Assembly (NCBI GenBank): GCA_022457155.1
Contig: JAJGOT010000037.1
Location: 1,482,501-1,546,500 of the forward strand
Source: Cladopsammia gracilis
Lineage: Eukaryota; Cnidaria; Anthozoa; Scleractinia; Dendrophylliidae
Length of the DNA: 64,000 nucleotides
Direction: 5' to 3'
Below the pieces are notes generated by a model. It saw only the letters and a program-made list of their open reading frames with translations. It was not told the DNA's origin and did no database searches. Below are positions 23,303 through 58,074 of this stretch, one piece after another. The stretch's first letter is position 1; each line of letters starts with the position of its first letter. Made by a program: the position numbers and the translations under genes.

Positions 23303-23564
23303 TTAGTGAAATAAGTTGACAAGACCCTTTTTGTCTGTGTTTAGTTCAGTGTATTTCAGTGTTAATTGTGCAGTGCAATAAATCTGAATTAATGCTGACA
23401 CGGATGCAAGATTTTACGCCAATGATGCAGGGCAACATTACTGATTTATTTATAAGACCTTCATATCGGTTAATTTAGCTTAGTGTAGTAAAGAAGATTT
23501 ACAAAATGATTTGAATCGGCGACAACGACTAGACGTCAGGTAAAAAAAGAGAATCTCGCTTTTG

Positions 23565-24058
23565 TTAAAGGCCGGGCAAAAGAGAACGATAATGACGATT
23601 TCGTTTGGCACGAAACTCTGGATGCGCTCTCGGCGACTCTTGTCCGTTCTCGAAGAGTTTGAACAAGTTCCAGTTTTCATTGGACTTAACGGCAGTTCAT
23701 CTCGCTCGTGTTTGGCCCTAAAGGCCCGGCCAAACGAACGCAACATCTTGCAACATTGTCGCGCGCAACATGTTAACACGCGTTTGGCCATCCTGTTGCA
23801 ACATTTTGGATCGCGTTGGATCAAATTTGACCATTTCCAAACTTGATCCAACACCATCCAACATGTTGCAACATGTTGCGCGCGTTTGACCAGCTCCTTC
23901 ACAACACGATCCAACAATGTTGCAAGATGTTGCGTTGAAATGTTGCGTTCGTTTGCCCGGGACTTAACCCTCAGCCACTCTCACTCTCACTCACTCACTC
24001 TCAATTTGACTGAGTTTTAACTCTCGTCAAATTCCGTTGTCGTTTGGCCGGGACTTAA
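23565..24058. mobile_element. Two nested MITEs of one family (outer copy)
   Basis: Outer ends: TTAAAGGCCGGGCAAA at 23565 and GTTTGGCCGGGACTTAA ending at about 24058. Inside, a second element (about 23725-23968) starts AAAGGCCCGGCCAAACGAAC and ends GTTCGTTTGCCCGGGACTTAA. Its arms are rich in GTTGCAACATGTTGC words. Shared ends and TTAA/TAA at the borders indicate related elements, one inserted in the other. Confidence 0.7.
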
Positions 24059-25880
24059 GACGAAATAATTCAGCGCTGTTTACATCAAGTGAACAACAAA
24101 AGAGAAGCCCTCGCTGATCAATTTCTTTATTTTCACAACAATACCTTTAATTTGGTACTGAGAAACTAGATGTTGATCGCTATCAGGATCAGAGGTTTAA
24201 TCTTCGGAAAAAGTTGAAATGAAACGATGCGGCATTTCAAAGGCAGATTGTTTTAATTTCCTTCAAATAAAGCACATATGTCATTGTTAATAAACGAATC
24301 TAAATTAAAGATCTCCATGTTATGTGTATGAAACGAGCTTATCTACATCTCTTATATGCAGGGCTGATGGGATTATTTTTAATAATTCTTTGTTTTACAA
24401 AATCGCAATCATTTTAGTTAACTATGAGAAAGAAACGCCGATATCTTCTTAAGAAAAAGTGTGTTTAAGAGAAATTATCACTTTATTGGTAATAAAGAAA
24501 CGTAGTCATCCGAATAATAAACTTATGCTGCAAGGTTCGTGAGCCCATCAACACAAAAGAATAATAAAATTAACTTCAAGTCAATTGTTTGGCTCACCAG
24601 GCTTTGAAAATATGCAAATAGTTTCCCATCCATGGTTTCATTCGAAGAAACCAGAAAACCTTACCGTAAGTAATCGTTGACTGCTGAAATTGTTTTCTTT
24701 GTTTGTACAAAGAACAGGGACGATTCTTTTACACGTTCGTGTGTTTAATTTTAGGAAAGAGAAAGAAAAGTTATTGACATAAGAAGGTAAATAGTGTAGT
24801 CATTCAACAACAAGCAAGAGAGGCGGCTAAAAACAAAACACGGTGAGTCGATGCATTCATTGTAAGATCGTGATCTCGTAGTACTGTTTGTCAAATGCCA
24901 TGATCATCATATTTATGTTTTCTCATGAAACCATTTTGTATCATTTTCCTGCACTCAGGTTGTTGTTTGTGAGACTCCTCAAGAGACGTTTACAAAGTTA
25001 AAGAAGCAGCTGTCATTAAGTGTTTTGTCATCACTGCATTAAGTTCTACAAACTAACTGTTTTGAGCTTCAACGTTCAAAGGTATTACTATAACCCTAAA
25101 CCCTAGGTATTTCTAGTCAACCGAGATGCAGTGTGTAGAAAGAGTCATAAACAGGATCTTCCAAGCTGATTATTAAATTTTCTTCACATTTCAATCATGC
25201 TAAACTGCTATCAAACGTTGTTATGGCTTTGATTTCTTGATGCTTTGTACTTCAATACGTTTTCTCAAGCTGTTTTGTCTCATTGTTCGTTGACTTTGTC
25301 TTCAAAACACGAAATACAGAACGACTGACACATGAGAAATTATTACTTAAGTGTTTCGTCTATATTGTTTCTAAATTGAAGAGGCGTTCTTGAGGTCAGG
25401 ACATAACAGTAGTTCTGAATGTGTTATCCCTGACCAAGCTATTGAAAGACTCTAATTATTGGGGTAAGAAGGGTTGTTTTGTAATTCGATTATATGGAAG
25501 TTGACAAAATGTACAAACGCACAATACGCGTCTGAAAACTGTTCCGAAATCCAGAATTACCAAAATATTCGGTAACTTGAACTTTTTGGCGACCCAAAGT
25601 ACAGTTTGGAAAATTTATCGACTGCATAAGCCGGTATTATGTTTTATTTTCTATACAACGAATGGCCGATCTTTTGCAAGTGTTATTGTGCTTAAACTTT
25701 CAAGGATACCTAGTACTGTGTACTGTTTGGTGACTGAGCTAAAACTAGTTCAAAATGTATGTATACTGGTGCGCTAACATAAAATTAAATCACTATATAC
25801 CACATCGAGCTGGGTTGCCTGAGATTTCAATATAACACTCGAAATGCTTTTGCATTGTCATAGGCTTCGATAAAAAGACA
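24059..25880. other. No gene seen
   Basis: AT-rich intergenic sequence. A CCCTAAACCCTAGG telomere-like word at about 25094-25107 is too short to mean anything. Confidence 0.4.
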
Positions 25881-25881
25881 A

Positions 25882-26609
25882 TGGCTGCGGCCTCACTTGG
25901 TGAGTTAACTGGGTTATTTTTTAGAAACCCGGTTAAAATTCCAAAATAAAATAACTCGGTGAAAAGGAGTTTGTAATGAAATAACCGAGTTTATTTTTCT
26001 GAGCGCCGCCCTTCAGGAGGTTAAAGCTTGAACGTAAGAGAACATGTTATCATTTGCCATATTCTATATTATTTTTTTGTGACATTGTTTAGCTTCTATT
26101 CATCTGATGGGAACGAGGAACAAAATAAGCCTGCCAAAGCATCCGCCGGGCAGTAACTACGACGGCAAAGGCATTGAGCATAAAACAATACGATAAATGA
26201 GCGAAAACAATGCCTCTGCACGTGCATTTTACATTTTGGTGCTCCCGCAAAACAAAATTGTCAAATGATCAAATTATAGGTTTTGTGACAAAGTAAATAC
26301 TCGACGGTTTTCCTTTCTCTATTTGATATTGAAAGTCGTCCCTACGAATTCAACATTCAACATTTAACCTGCGCTAACTCTACCTGGCGAGGTGGTTTGA
26401 AAAACTGGCCTATTTTAACTCAGTTGAAAAAATATATATGTATTGTTCTTTAATTAATTTCCATGGAAACCGCTAACACGGTTTAAATTCGGTGAACGTC
26501 AATCAATCAACGTCAATACGCTGCCGCATGAGGCATTTTGTTAAACCAGTTAATTTTGATTAATTAATTGGAAATAACCCGGTTAACTGCTCTAGTGCGG
26601 CCGCAGCCA
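25882..26609. mobile_element. MITE with TIR TGGCTGCGGCC
   Basis: TGGCTGCGGCCTCACT at 25882 and AGTGCGGCCGCAGCCA ending at 26609 match as inverted ends, followed inward by GTTAACTGGGTTATTT/AAATAACCCGGTTAAC. 728 bp, no coding; target duplication not evident. Confidence 0.7.
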
Positions 26610-26802
26610 ATGTTTCGGTAATTAAAAAGAAATTGATATATGGATCTTCTTCTATTGATGTAAGTTCAATCAGTTTTACTTTGGTGACATCATATGCATA
26701 TGCAACACCTTGACAGACTAAATATTTACTTCCATCTTGACTTTAAAGCTTATAGCTTTTTGACGATATCTTACACTATCATGAATGACTGAAATGACAC
26801 TG

Positions 26803-26960
26803 GTGTAATAATAATAATACGGACTTATATAGCGCACATATCACACATGTCTCATGGCGCTTTACATACACTTATGAGAATGAGATCGGACGTCAGCTTA
26901 TGAAGACGCCACAGGCAGTGTAACTGTTGTGCTTGCTGAACAACAGCTCCGTTATTACTT
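26803..26960 (-). repeat. LINE/SINE tail-like dispersed repeat
   Basis: An (AAT)n stretch next to ACTTATATAGCGCACAT and CATGGCGCTTTACATAC. This TATATAGCGC...GCGCTTTACA pattern with a trinucleotide tail is frequent at 3' ends of invertebrate retroposons, here read on the minus strand. Confidence 0.45.
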
Positions 26961-29356
26961 GTTATCCTATTCATTCATCGTCATCTGCATTTTCCCCTCG
27001 TTCACGCGAACTATGATAAGAACAACTTAGCTCTCAATGGCTTGTACGATTGATTGTCTATATAGATATTTAAATAGCTCTGGTGGCGATTATGATGCAA
27101 ATTTCAAGTTTTAAACAATTTAAGCCGGCCGGAAATTGTGAATATTCATGACACTTATATGTCGATCAACATTATCTGTGTTTGTTTAACAACTACGTCG
27201 CTCTTTAAACTATAAACCCAGCACTTAGCCTTTTACTTACCTGCTATCGCAGCTGGCGAAATTGTCCTACGCTTGTTGTTTAGTCATTTTTGTTTAATAT
27301 TTTTCAGAACTGATCATAAAGTTCGAGAGCGTGTTTATAGAGCCTTACGCAAACAAGAGAATGATCGGAAAGAAGTAGAAAATTTTGGGTGAACCCAAGG
27401 CCCCCGTTTTAGATGCCTTACACTTAAGCTTTGGAGTTCTTCTAAAGTTACTCAAGTGGTTGTACCAAGCAGCAGTTTAAGATATGTGTTGCGCAAGGTT
27501 ATAAACTGAGACCATGACCAACAACCATTGTCGTAATTAAATCCTTGAGTCTCTTTTGTAGGATATGGCACTTTAATAAACAGCTCTGTCGATGTGGTTA
27601 TAATCAGTGGCAATATGAACTTAATCTTATGTGGCTTTTATAGCCTAGATTATTTCACATTTTGTATTTAATTTATACTTATCTTTGATTCGAAAGGGTT
27701 ATTATGGCTCTTCCATCATCAGTTTGCATAGTTCGCGACATTATGCAAACACGTATTTTCTTTAAAAACAAATAAAAAACAACCGCTTTGTTCAACCGCT
27801 AAGCCCAGTGTATACACACTCACTAAAGTGTATTTAATTTAGGGAAACTCAAAAGTGGAATATGTACCGGTTTCTCCCGCTTTCATCAACGGTTTTGTTT
27901 TTCAATTTTATAACAGTGCTGGTGTTGAAGTGTTCGCTTTTAAACCACATAGATAATTAAAGAAAGAAGAAAAAGTGTCAATTTGCTAATGATATAGGGT
28001 ATGTTTTGGACGATATAAATTTCCTTGGCTTGACAGCACGAGTCCAGTTCAAAGACGGTTTAATTAGCTTCTAAATATAATTCTGCTCATGAATGATTTT
28101 CAGAGACAACAGAGTAAGGTGTTTTAAACAATTTTGTGATTCGGTATAAAGGTAAAAGAAAAGTATTAAAAGTGCGTCTACTAAATGAATATCGAGCTGA
28201 TTCCGTATGGCATGTTAATCAAGCTAGATAGACTGTCATTAAATATTTAATACAGAACTGAAATTAAACAAACAATCAACTGGAGACTTCTCTGTTTTCT
28301 TTACTTTGCTGTTCTTAACTGATGCAAAATGTGAGCCGCAAGGAAACTTAACTGAGAAAGAGATGTTTTAGGTGGATACATACACGTTAAGTGTGGTAAG
28401 TTTTAAATTGACCGATCCATTCACATCTCATGACTGATTTATTAAAAATATAAAACAAAAAAGATTTAAATATAAAATTCATCTAGTTGGCATGCCGCCG
28501 TCAGGCATTGCCTCTGTTTGAGTAAAAGAAGATGAAAGTCTACTCGCCGACAAAAGATACGCAAACACGAACTACACTACTGACATTTTCACAGTTTCAT
28601 GTTGCTTTCACGACTACGAAACTCATGCTTCTATGTGTTTATATCTCGGATAAATGAAGAGGAAAGTGTAACTAGAATACTTTAGAATTGATATAACTAG
28701 TGGTGGAGTATTACTCCAGCTGTTAGTTGAGGTTGGCTTGTTGGGTTTAACTGTACATGCATGCTGTGCCGCAAGCTACTGTCATGGTAATACTTCAGCA
28801 CCTCAGTAGGACTAGCAGTATACGATGTAATACGACGAAATGTCGCGTTCAGTTGGCCACACAGTGGTTGATGAAAGATAAGTCAGATCGACAACGAAAA
28901 GTGTCAATTTGCACACAGGTTAATTTTAAATGGCCATAACATAGTTTAAAGCAAATGGCAGTGAGTCAACCAGTTATTCTTCTATTGAGTATTGTACCAT
29001 TTCATATGTACCACGCTTGCGCTTCTGACATTTTAAAAGTGGCCAGAATAAACCTGTACGCAGAAAGATACGACAACCAATTTATACATAGAAAGGAAAA
29101 GATCAGAAGGACGTCCAAGAACAAGGATACGATACGCAAAGGATAGGGTAGCGAGGCTCGATACAACAGCTTACTGAAAAGGTCTACATCACACAGTGGA
29201 TAAACAATGCATACTACTGCTAATGTTATGATAAACTCGCCCGATAGTTTTGTTTGTTTTTAGTGAACACGCGACAATGAATACTTGTTACATAGTTCAC
29301 TAAATGCATTAAGTAATTTTAAACATGTTTCTTTTATTTTCTTCTACCTCACTCAG
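26961..29356. other. Intergenic or 5' region of the guanylate cyclase gene; no coding seen
   Basis: No coding sequence recognised. An acceptor-like TTCTACCTCACTCAG ends at 29356, 30 bp before the cyclase ATG. A non-coding first exon may therefore lie in this stretch; I could not place it. Confidence 0.45.
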
Positions 29357-29386
29357 GTGGTACATGTACCTTACAGGAAAACAACC

Positions 29387-51854
<22,468 letters not shown>

Positions 51855-51978
51855 ACCTACAGCCAAAACATGATAACAAAGCTGAGCTTACACTGGAAGA
51901 AAGAACAAGTCATCAGTCAAACACCAAAGGGGACTTACTGGAGAACATACAACAATAATCTGCTTTTAAAGACAGTAA

Positions 51979-51984
51979 ATTAAA
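51979..51984 (+). promoter_or_regulatory. Candidate polyadenylation signal of the cyclase gene
   Basis: ATTAAA, 125 bp after the TGA at 51852-51854; no AATAAA is nearer. Confidence 0.45.
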
Positions 51985-53548
51985 GAAAGGAATACAAGAG
52001 TGCCAGAATATTTAAGTTGACACTTGAAAAAATGTTTTAGAAAACAACCAGCAGTTCGCAGATAATCTCCTTCGTTTACAAGACACAAAAAACAGATTTG
52101 TCGTATTTTCTATCACCTGCGCGCGGATAACTTAAGCTGAGGCTAGGCTGTGGGAGTTTTCAGTACTGCAATACGTAGTGACAGACACTTCTCATGGGAG
52201 AATGTTTCTTTTCATCTGCAAAATATAACCCATGCATAGAGGAAAGTGAAATCTATAAAATTATTTGTGGGCTAGAAGTAGCCGTTTGGGGCCTGTATTT
52301 CATAATAGTGAGGTGGCTTAGGGAAAATATCGTTACCGACTGGAAGAAAGCACCAAATTTGGCACACAAAGTCTTTATGATACTGCAAACAAATTTAGGC
52401 TGGGTGCCACTTGATCCGACTATCCGGGGGGGCGTGACACGCAATTTATTTTTTTAACCCTTTTCCGACTAGCATGAAGACGAGGCTGGTATATTTAAAT
52501 ATTTTAATCATGTTAGACTTTGCCTATTATAGGGAAATATTAGTTTAAAAACACTAGAAATATTATTCGGGTACTATGGTTAAGTTTACAAAGAATATGT
52601 TGACTTATGATGTAGTCACGTGACAACCACACACCGAGGTTTTGGTTTCTCGCCATATTGAATGCAAAACAGCAATATCACTACTATACATACTGCAGTA
52701 AATAACAAGCACACACATCCTGTGTTTATATCAATATCGAAAAATGAAAGTCGTACAATGAAAATGGGAGTAAAGGCAAGCTCGACAGAAATCACGGAAA
52801 TATTTCCGGGGGGAGGCGTCTGATCCGTTCATATAGGTTACCAGTAAACGAAATCATCTTTGAAAACTGCCATACAACGCAGAATTCGGAACATATTCGT
52901 TTTCTATTGTGCAAAAAATAGGAAAGTGTTTAACTGATAATCTACATGTAGTTTTGTACGGGGGGTTGGGAGTGGATTGGAGACTGGCCTGTTGTTACAG
53001 TACATGACGAGGCTTATCCAATATATACATTATCCCTGCATATTAGGACATCATGCTTGATTGAAAACTCTGCGGTTACAATGGAACATCCGACTCAAAT
53101 TGAGAAAACATGAAGTTCGCTTCAGTGTCTATGAAAACAGCATTATATACAATGTCTGTCCCTCAGTTGAAAGACAATTAATATCAAGTTAGTGTTAATT
53201 ATTGCTACATTCGCCGGAGCACTGACACATCTGCCAGTACATCATTGTTTGCAGCCACATTTAAGAAGCTTGACAGGCTTTGGCTACTTTAGGTAGGGTC
53301 ATCCAGACCGGTCTCCACTTGTTATCCATGTCACACCAACCCTATCCCTCGGCTGAAGGAACCATCTAAACAGACTGCAGTCTTGTGTACCAGATGATAC
53401 TTCGGTAAATTGCTCTTAAAACGCGCGGTAGCAGCGCGTCCTGCTCAAGCAAAAGTAGAAATCAGCCTGGTGGTTACAAAAACAGGAATGAAATAAGATC
53501 AGTGAAGTAATTCAAAAGTCTGAATTTCACCCCTCAAGAATGTTGTGC

Positions 53549-54930
53549 ATTCAATTTACTTGTGTAGAAGGTAAGTTCTCTAGGTTTCTGTTCTTTTGGG
53601 TAAAGATTTCTTTGCGGGCTTCATTTACATTGAACACATTGCTGGTCTTGTCATAGAAAACTACAGTTAATCGCTCCAGAAGCTTGAAGATAGAATCATC
53701 CTTGTCCAGCTGGTTAAACGGGTCTTAAAGGAACAGAAATACCTCTGTCGCATCAGGGAATGACTTCCATGAGTCCCAGGCGGACTTCTCGTCCTTGCCA
53801 AACGTCGTGTTGCATCCAGTGAATGAATGGAACATAGGAAGTGCCCGAGATGTTTGAGGGTCAAGAAATGCGAAGATGTCATTCGCACTTATGTACTGGA
53901 CATATTTCCCCGTGCCCAAACAAATCCAGATGGATGTAAAAGGATACAAAGCGATCAAGTCCTGAAAAAGCCCTTTCGTTATGACCAGAACATCCGTATC
54001 CACCGTGCGGACGAAAACCTGACTGCATCCTTTGCTCAGCGCGTGTATAACATGCACAGCGATTTTCATGTCAGTTTTCTCATGGTCGCATCTCTGCTAT
54101 ATCGGTAGAACCTCTGATTGAGACAACAGATTCGTCTGAGGTGATGTTTACTTCCTTGTCTTCAGGAAACTGGTAGTCTGCAACTCTTCTTGTCAGAAGA
54201 GCAAACAGTTCTTTCTTGTTGGTATTGTCTTGAAGAAACGCTTTCCAGTTTGGAGGATCTTGGTCACTCGTGACCTTTCTTCTCTGACCTTCACGTCTCT
54301 TCTCTCTGGTTGAATCCTTGATGCTCTTCTCCTTGTAGGTATCCCAAACAATGTCCACTCGTTTACTTGATTGAAGATGATTCACAATAAATGAGATGAA
54401 GACGTTTTCAGCACAACTTACTATCAAAGGTGGAAACAGTTGTGAAAGGAAGGGCATGGACAACCGCTACTCCATCAAAGATCTTACAGTCAAAGAGTTG
54501 GGGTGGATCAGGCTGCTTTGAACTGGCAGGGTTAAAACATTTATTTTCCCGAATCTTTGCTTTACAAATCCGGAGAGAGATGGCGGGTATGGCTGGTTTT
54601 CGTGCATGAAAAACAGTCAAGGTCTCCGCTTCGATGCTGGGTGGCTATGTACAGACCGCTCGGCTGAAAAGGTTGCAATCGCTTCTCAGTGCACATACTT
54701 GCTGATTTGACTTTGTTTAGGCTTGAGGGTTTGTCGTTTGGACAGTGGCAAAGAATTCTTTTTGATGGTATTCGGCATGAATCGATACAGTTCTATCTTC
54801 GATCACTGTCTTTACAAAATTATTGTACTGATTCTTCCCCACACTCTTGATAGACTTCATTGGCTTTGCAGCCTTTTTTTGAAAAACTGAGTCTACAGTC
54901 ACAATGTTCACAAACCTAAACGGCGCGTGA
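53549..54930 (-). pseudogene. Broken member of a conserved metazoan family with XPG/PIN-nuclease-like motifs
   Basis: Minus-strand pieces in order: QYNNFVKTVIEDR (54717-54911); CKIFDGVAVVHALPFTTVST (54408-54620); RVDIVWDTYKEKSIKDSTRE and NWKAFLQDNTNKKELFALL (54080-54463); VFVRTVDTDVLVI, SRALPMFHSFTGCNTTFGK and KSAWDSWKSFPDATEVF (53725-54069); LLERLTVVFYDKTS to 53549. I recognise a large uncharacterised family common in cnidarian and fish genomes. Its spaced D-T-D and T-G-C-D motifs recall XPG/FEN/PIN nucleases; that function is my inference. Here the second motif reads TGCN, two frameshifts lie near 54430 and 54080, and stops occur, including one after VFLFL, so the copy is dead. Confidence 0.65.
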
Positions 54931-56294
54931 CAAGCTTTGGTTGAACAAACATGGCCGTCTAGAGGTCCGTTTATACAGCAAGGTAAAACTTCGATAAAAA
55001 CTTAGCGCTGGATGAAAAGTGTACTGCCTTGACGATTTTCAGGATTGGGGGATGACTTAAGCTGACGAAACTCTCAACTTAAAGCAAAAGTGAACTCGCT
55101 CGAGCATTCTTCTAAGGACAAGTGTTTGTTTATTGGTATGTTTTCGCATTTTCGTAAAATTAAAACGGTTGTAAATCTTGAAAACGTAGTGCGCACAAAC
55201 ATTTTATTCTTAGTTATGATTTAGGGTCATTTATAGTTTCTGTTTTTATATAGAATATAGAATGACTTTCAATCAGGTGTCACATTTTTTAAAATTTCAC
55301 CTTAAAGTTGAATTATTTTCGTGTTTCGCTCGGAGGCATCTTATTTGTGTAAAATAACCTGTTGTTTACTGTTAAAATAAGAAACGAATCTGGATATGCG
55401 ATATAGCTAAGCAAACTGCAATAATGTATCTGTAGATTGATAAAACAACTGGGCCTCTTGAGTGAATTGTTATTTTTTGACAGCGACGGCAATGTTTGTG
55501 GCTTATTCGGGTCTCAGCGGCATAAAACTAGTACCTACCACGTGAAACTTTGATAAATCGTAAAAAAATACAACGAAATTATTGTTTTGGATCAAACGAA
55601 TTGCATTTTCATGAATGCTTAGGTAAAGGCTTTTAAATAACCCCATATCAGAGAAATTTACTTTTCTAACCAAAATCTTAGGTCGGTTCTTAAGGAGACA
55701 CGTACTTAAATTGCATCGTTAATCAAGTATTGCGTTTCTCTTACCTCGTGTTTTCTGAATGAAGTTAGGTCATGATTAATCGATTAGGAAGTTAACAGTG
55801 ATACACAGCAGCAAAATATTGTTTACAGACCGCACTTTCGACATCAGATCAAAATTGAATCTTTACTCAGGGCTGTCATATAATTAAGCTTTGAGGAAGC
55901 CAGCTTCACAAGGACCGTGATAGGCGGTCATAAACCCAATATAGCCTCCCATGGTTGTTTTCCAGTTAAGTTATTCTCAAATTTTCAGGTGCCGATCATC
56001 TCCAATGCAGTTGCCGGTCTCAATAGCTGGCTGCCAACAAACAATGACAACTCTGTCTACTGAGTTCCCGGTACTGATTTGGCACTTTTTACAAATTTTA
56101 CCTCCGCTGTGGCACCGGCTGTAATCTTTGCATACTTGGCAGCGATTGCATGTTTTCTAGTTCCGCAGTTTCTTAGTGAAAAACCAAAGGAAAACTTAAA
56201 AAACAACAAGAGCAACAAAACAACAACGTACAACAACAACAACAACAACAAAAACATAAAAAAAAGATTTCAAGCTCAATCGAATATACTACAT
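54931..56294. other. No gene seen
   Basis: AT-rich; an ACAACAACAACAACAAC run near 56226-56250. No supported coding sequence. Confidence 0.4.
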
Positions 56295-57052
56295 TCTCTG
56301 AAAGTCAGACCATGAGCGAAAAAGCAAAGAACCATGGGATGGTCACGTGACATAAACACCCTTAGCTTTTTAAATAAACTATACAATCTAATTTATAACT
56401 TGTGTATGTATTTTGATTCAATTTGCTGATCAAAAGCATTAAAGCTATGTTTTTACTTATCAGCCTCGTTTTCATGCTGATGAAGGTTATCGTGAATTTA
56501 AATCGTGTGCCTTGCCCCCCCGGATTGTCAAATCACGTGGCACCCAGGCTAAATTTGTTTCTTACACCAACAAGATACTTTGTGCCAAATTTGACGCTTT
56601 CTTCCGCTCTGTAACGATTTCGCCTTAAAATCGCCCTAAGCCACCTCACTATAATAGTTTGTTAGTACCACATATATACAATGTGACACTTACATAAATA
56701 CGCTTAACGTACGCATTCCAAGTTACTCCACAGAGTGTATACGTAAATAACTGAATACCTCAACATTCAAGAGACAAACTAGACAAACACTTGAAAGTAG
56801 ACAGATTGCCAATTAAAATTGGTTTTAAAATATATAATATTGGCTAAATACTGTATGTAAACAGTAAGCTACAATCTGTTAGACTCAGTTTTGTATAAAT
56901 GTATATTGTTAAAAAAAATTCAGAGAAAATGTATATTTAAACCAGTTTAGTGCTTCTCGGGTTCTGGATAACAAACAAATATTTTGTCTATTATAAATTT
57001 TATACTCGACACAAACAGATATACATAAATGAAGTAGAATTAGAGCACTTAC

Positions 57053-57330
57053 CTGTGGTCACCCAATTTACCATGAAGCGACTTAACTTGATTTTTTAGT
57101 GTCTGTATTTCGTTTTGCAGTCGACCGAGTCACGGAGATTCGAATCGTTCGTCGCTGCACTGGTAACGGCATTTGAATTATCGGTTGCTGTTTCCGTCAC
57201 CTGCACCGTGCCTACATGTAACTTACTGGTACCGGCATTCGAATGGTCGATCACCGTCTTCGTCCCTTCCGTGTTTGCCTGTGATTCCGCAACAACGGCA
57301 CATTTTGGAAAGTGTATTGTCGGGTCTCAA
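57053..57330 (-). pseudogene. Possible exon with coiled coil and two internal repeats
   Basis: A strong minus-strand donor (CACAG then GTAAGTGC) ends the stretch at 57053. Just upstream one frame reads LQNEIQTLKNQVKSLHGKLG, a coiled coil. A second frame further upstream reads IDHSNAGTSK and TDNSNAVTSA, from two imperfect 67-bp DNA repeats (about 57155-57225 and 57226-57290). Joining the two needs one base shift near 57120. Family not recognised; may be an exon of a gene or transposon, or chance. Confidence 0.35.
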
Positions 57331-57365
57331 GGGACTTAATGTAGAATAATTAGATGCTAAACGAG

Positions 57366-58030
57366 TGGGGCGGGAGTGGTGGTTTGGAGATGGAGCGCGG
57401 GATTGCGGGGGTTGGGGTGGATTGCGGTTTGGCTTGGTGTCGGGGTTGCCTTTGTTTGCTGGAGAGGCGGTGTCAATCGTGACATTTGTCTGGGACCGGG
57501 ATGCGTGCGTTGTGGCCGCTCAGTCTGTTTTGGGCTGCTTTGCTTCGTTCCATTTGCTTGGTCGGTGTTTGTGGGATGGAGGGCTGGATTGTTTGTTTGT
57601 TGTGACTTGTGCGACGTTTGTTGGCTCCTGGGGAGGGGGGGGGGGGGGGGTGGGGAGTTGCGGAGCCTCTTCGTTGGTGTTTCGGGCATTGTCGGTTTTG
57701 TCGGGCATTGTCGGTGCTTTTCGTGGATGCACGGTTTGTTTCCACGTTGTGTCGCCGGATGGCACAAAGTATACAGCTTGGTTGGATGAGGGGGTCCTAT
57801 GGTGCAGGGCAGGGGTGGTAGTTTGGAGATAGAGCGCAGGGTTGCGGGGATTGAAGTGAACAACGATTTGGCTTGAAGTAGGGGTTGCCTTTGTTTGCAG
57901 GAGAGGCGGTGGCAATCGTGACATTTGTCTGAGACCGGGGTGCGTGCGTTATGGCGGCTCAATCTGTTTTGAGCTTGTTTACTTCGTTGCATTTGCTTAG
58001 TTAATGTTAGTAAGGTGGGAAAATAAATTG
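57366..58030. repeat. Direct repeat, about 215-bp units, 436 bp apart
   Basis: 57370-57583 and 57806-58015 share GGGGTTGCCTTTGTTTGC, AATCGTGACATTTGTCTG and TTCGTTGCATTTGCTT-like blocks at about 80-85% identity by eye. Between them is a G-rich tract (57634-57655). The proline-rich open frames on the minus strand follow from base composition. Confidence 0.75.
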
Positions 58031-58074
58031 TTTGTCATAAAAAAAGAACATAAAAAAAAATTGATGCTAAATGA

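Larger units (their letters stand above)
52305..56660. mobile_element. Candidate DNA transposon bounded by divergent inverted repeats
   Basis: 52305-52450 matches the complement of about 56500-56660 in order: AGTGAGGTGGCTTAGGG, CCAAATTTGGCACA, AACAAATTTAG, CTGGGTGCCAC and CCGGGGGGGC. Weaker matches (AGCATGAAGACGAGGCTG, GTCACGTGAC) extend each arm to about 350 bp. The 4.4 kb between holds the broken gene at 53549-54930. It could be a TIR transposon carrying that gene, or two opposite copies of a repeat by chance. Confidence 0.5.

Noticed and set aside
23480..23917. 145-codon frame on the minus strand
   Set aside because: Lies across nested MITEs; peptide follows GTTGCAACATG repeats.
25094..25107. 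Telomere-like CCCTAAACCCTAGG
   Set aside because: Only two units, no array; chance.
29285..29386. Upstream Met for the guanylate cyclase
   Set aside because: The extension reads through an acceptor-like CTCACTCAG and would bury the signal peptide; the ATG at 29387 starts right before the signal.
57357..57992. 211-codon proline-rich frame on the minus strand
   Set aside because: Arises from G/C-skewed direct repeats; several overlapping frames are open at once and no domain is present.
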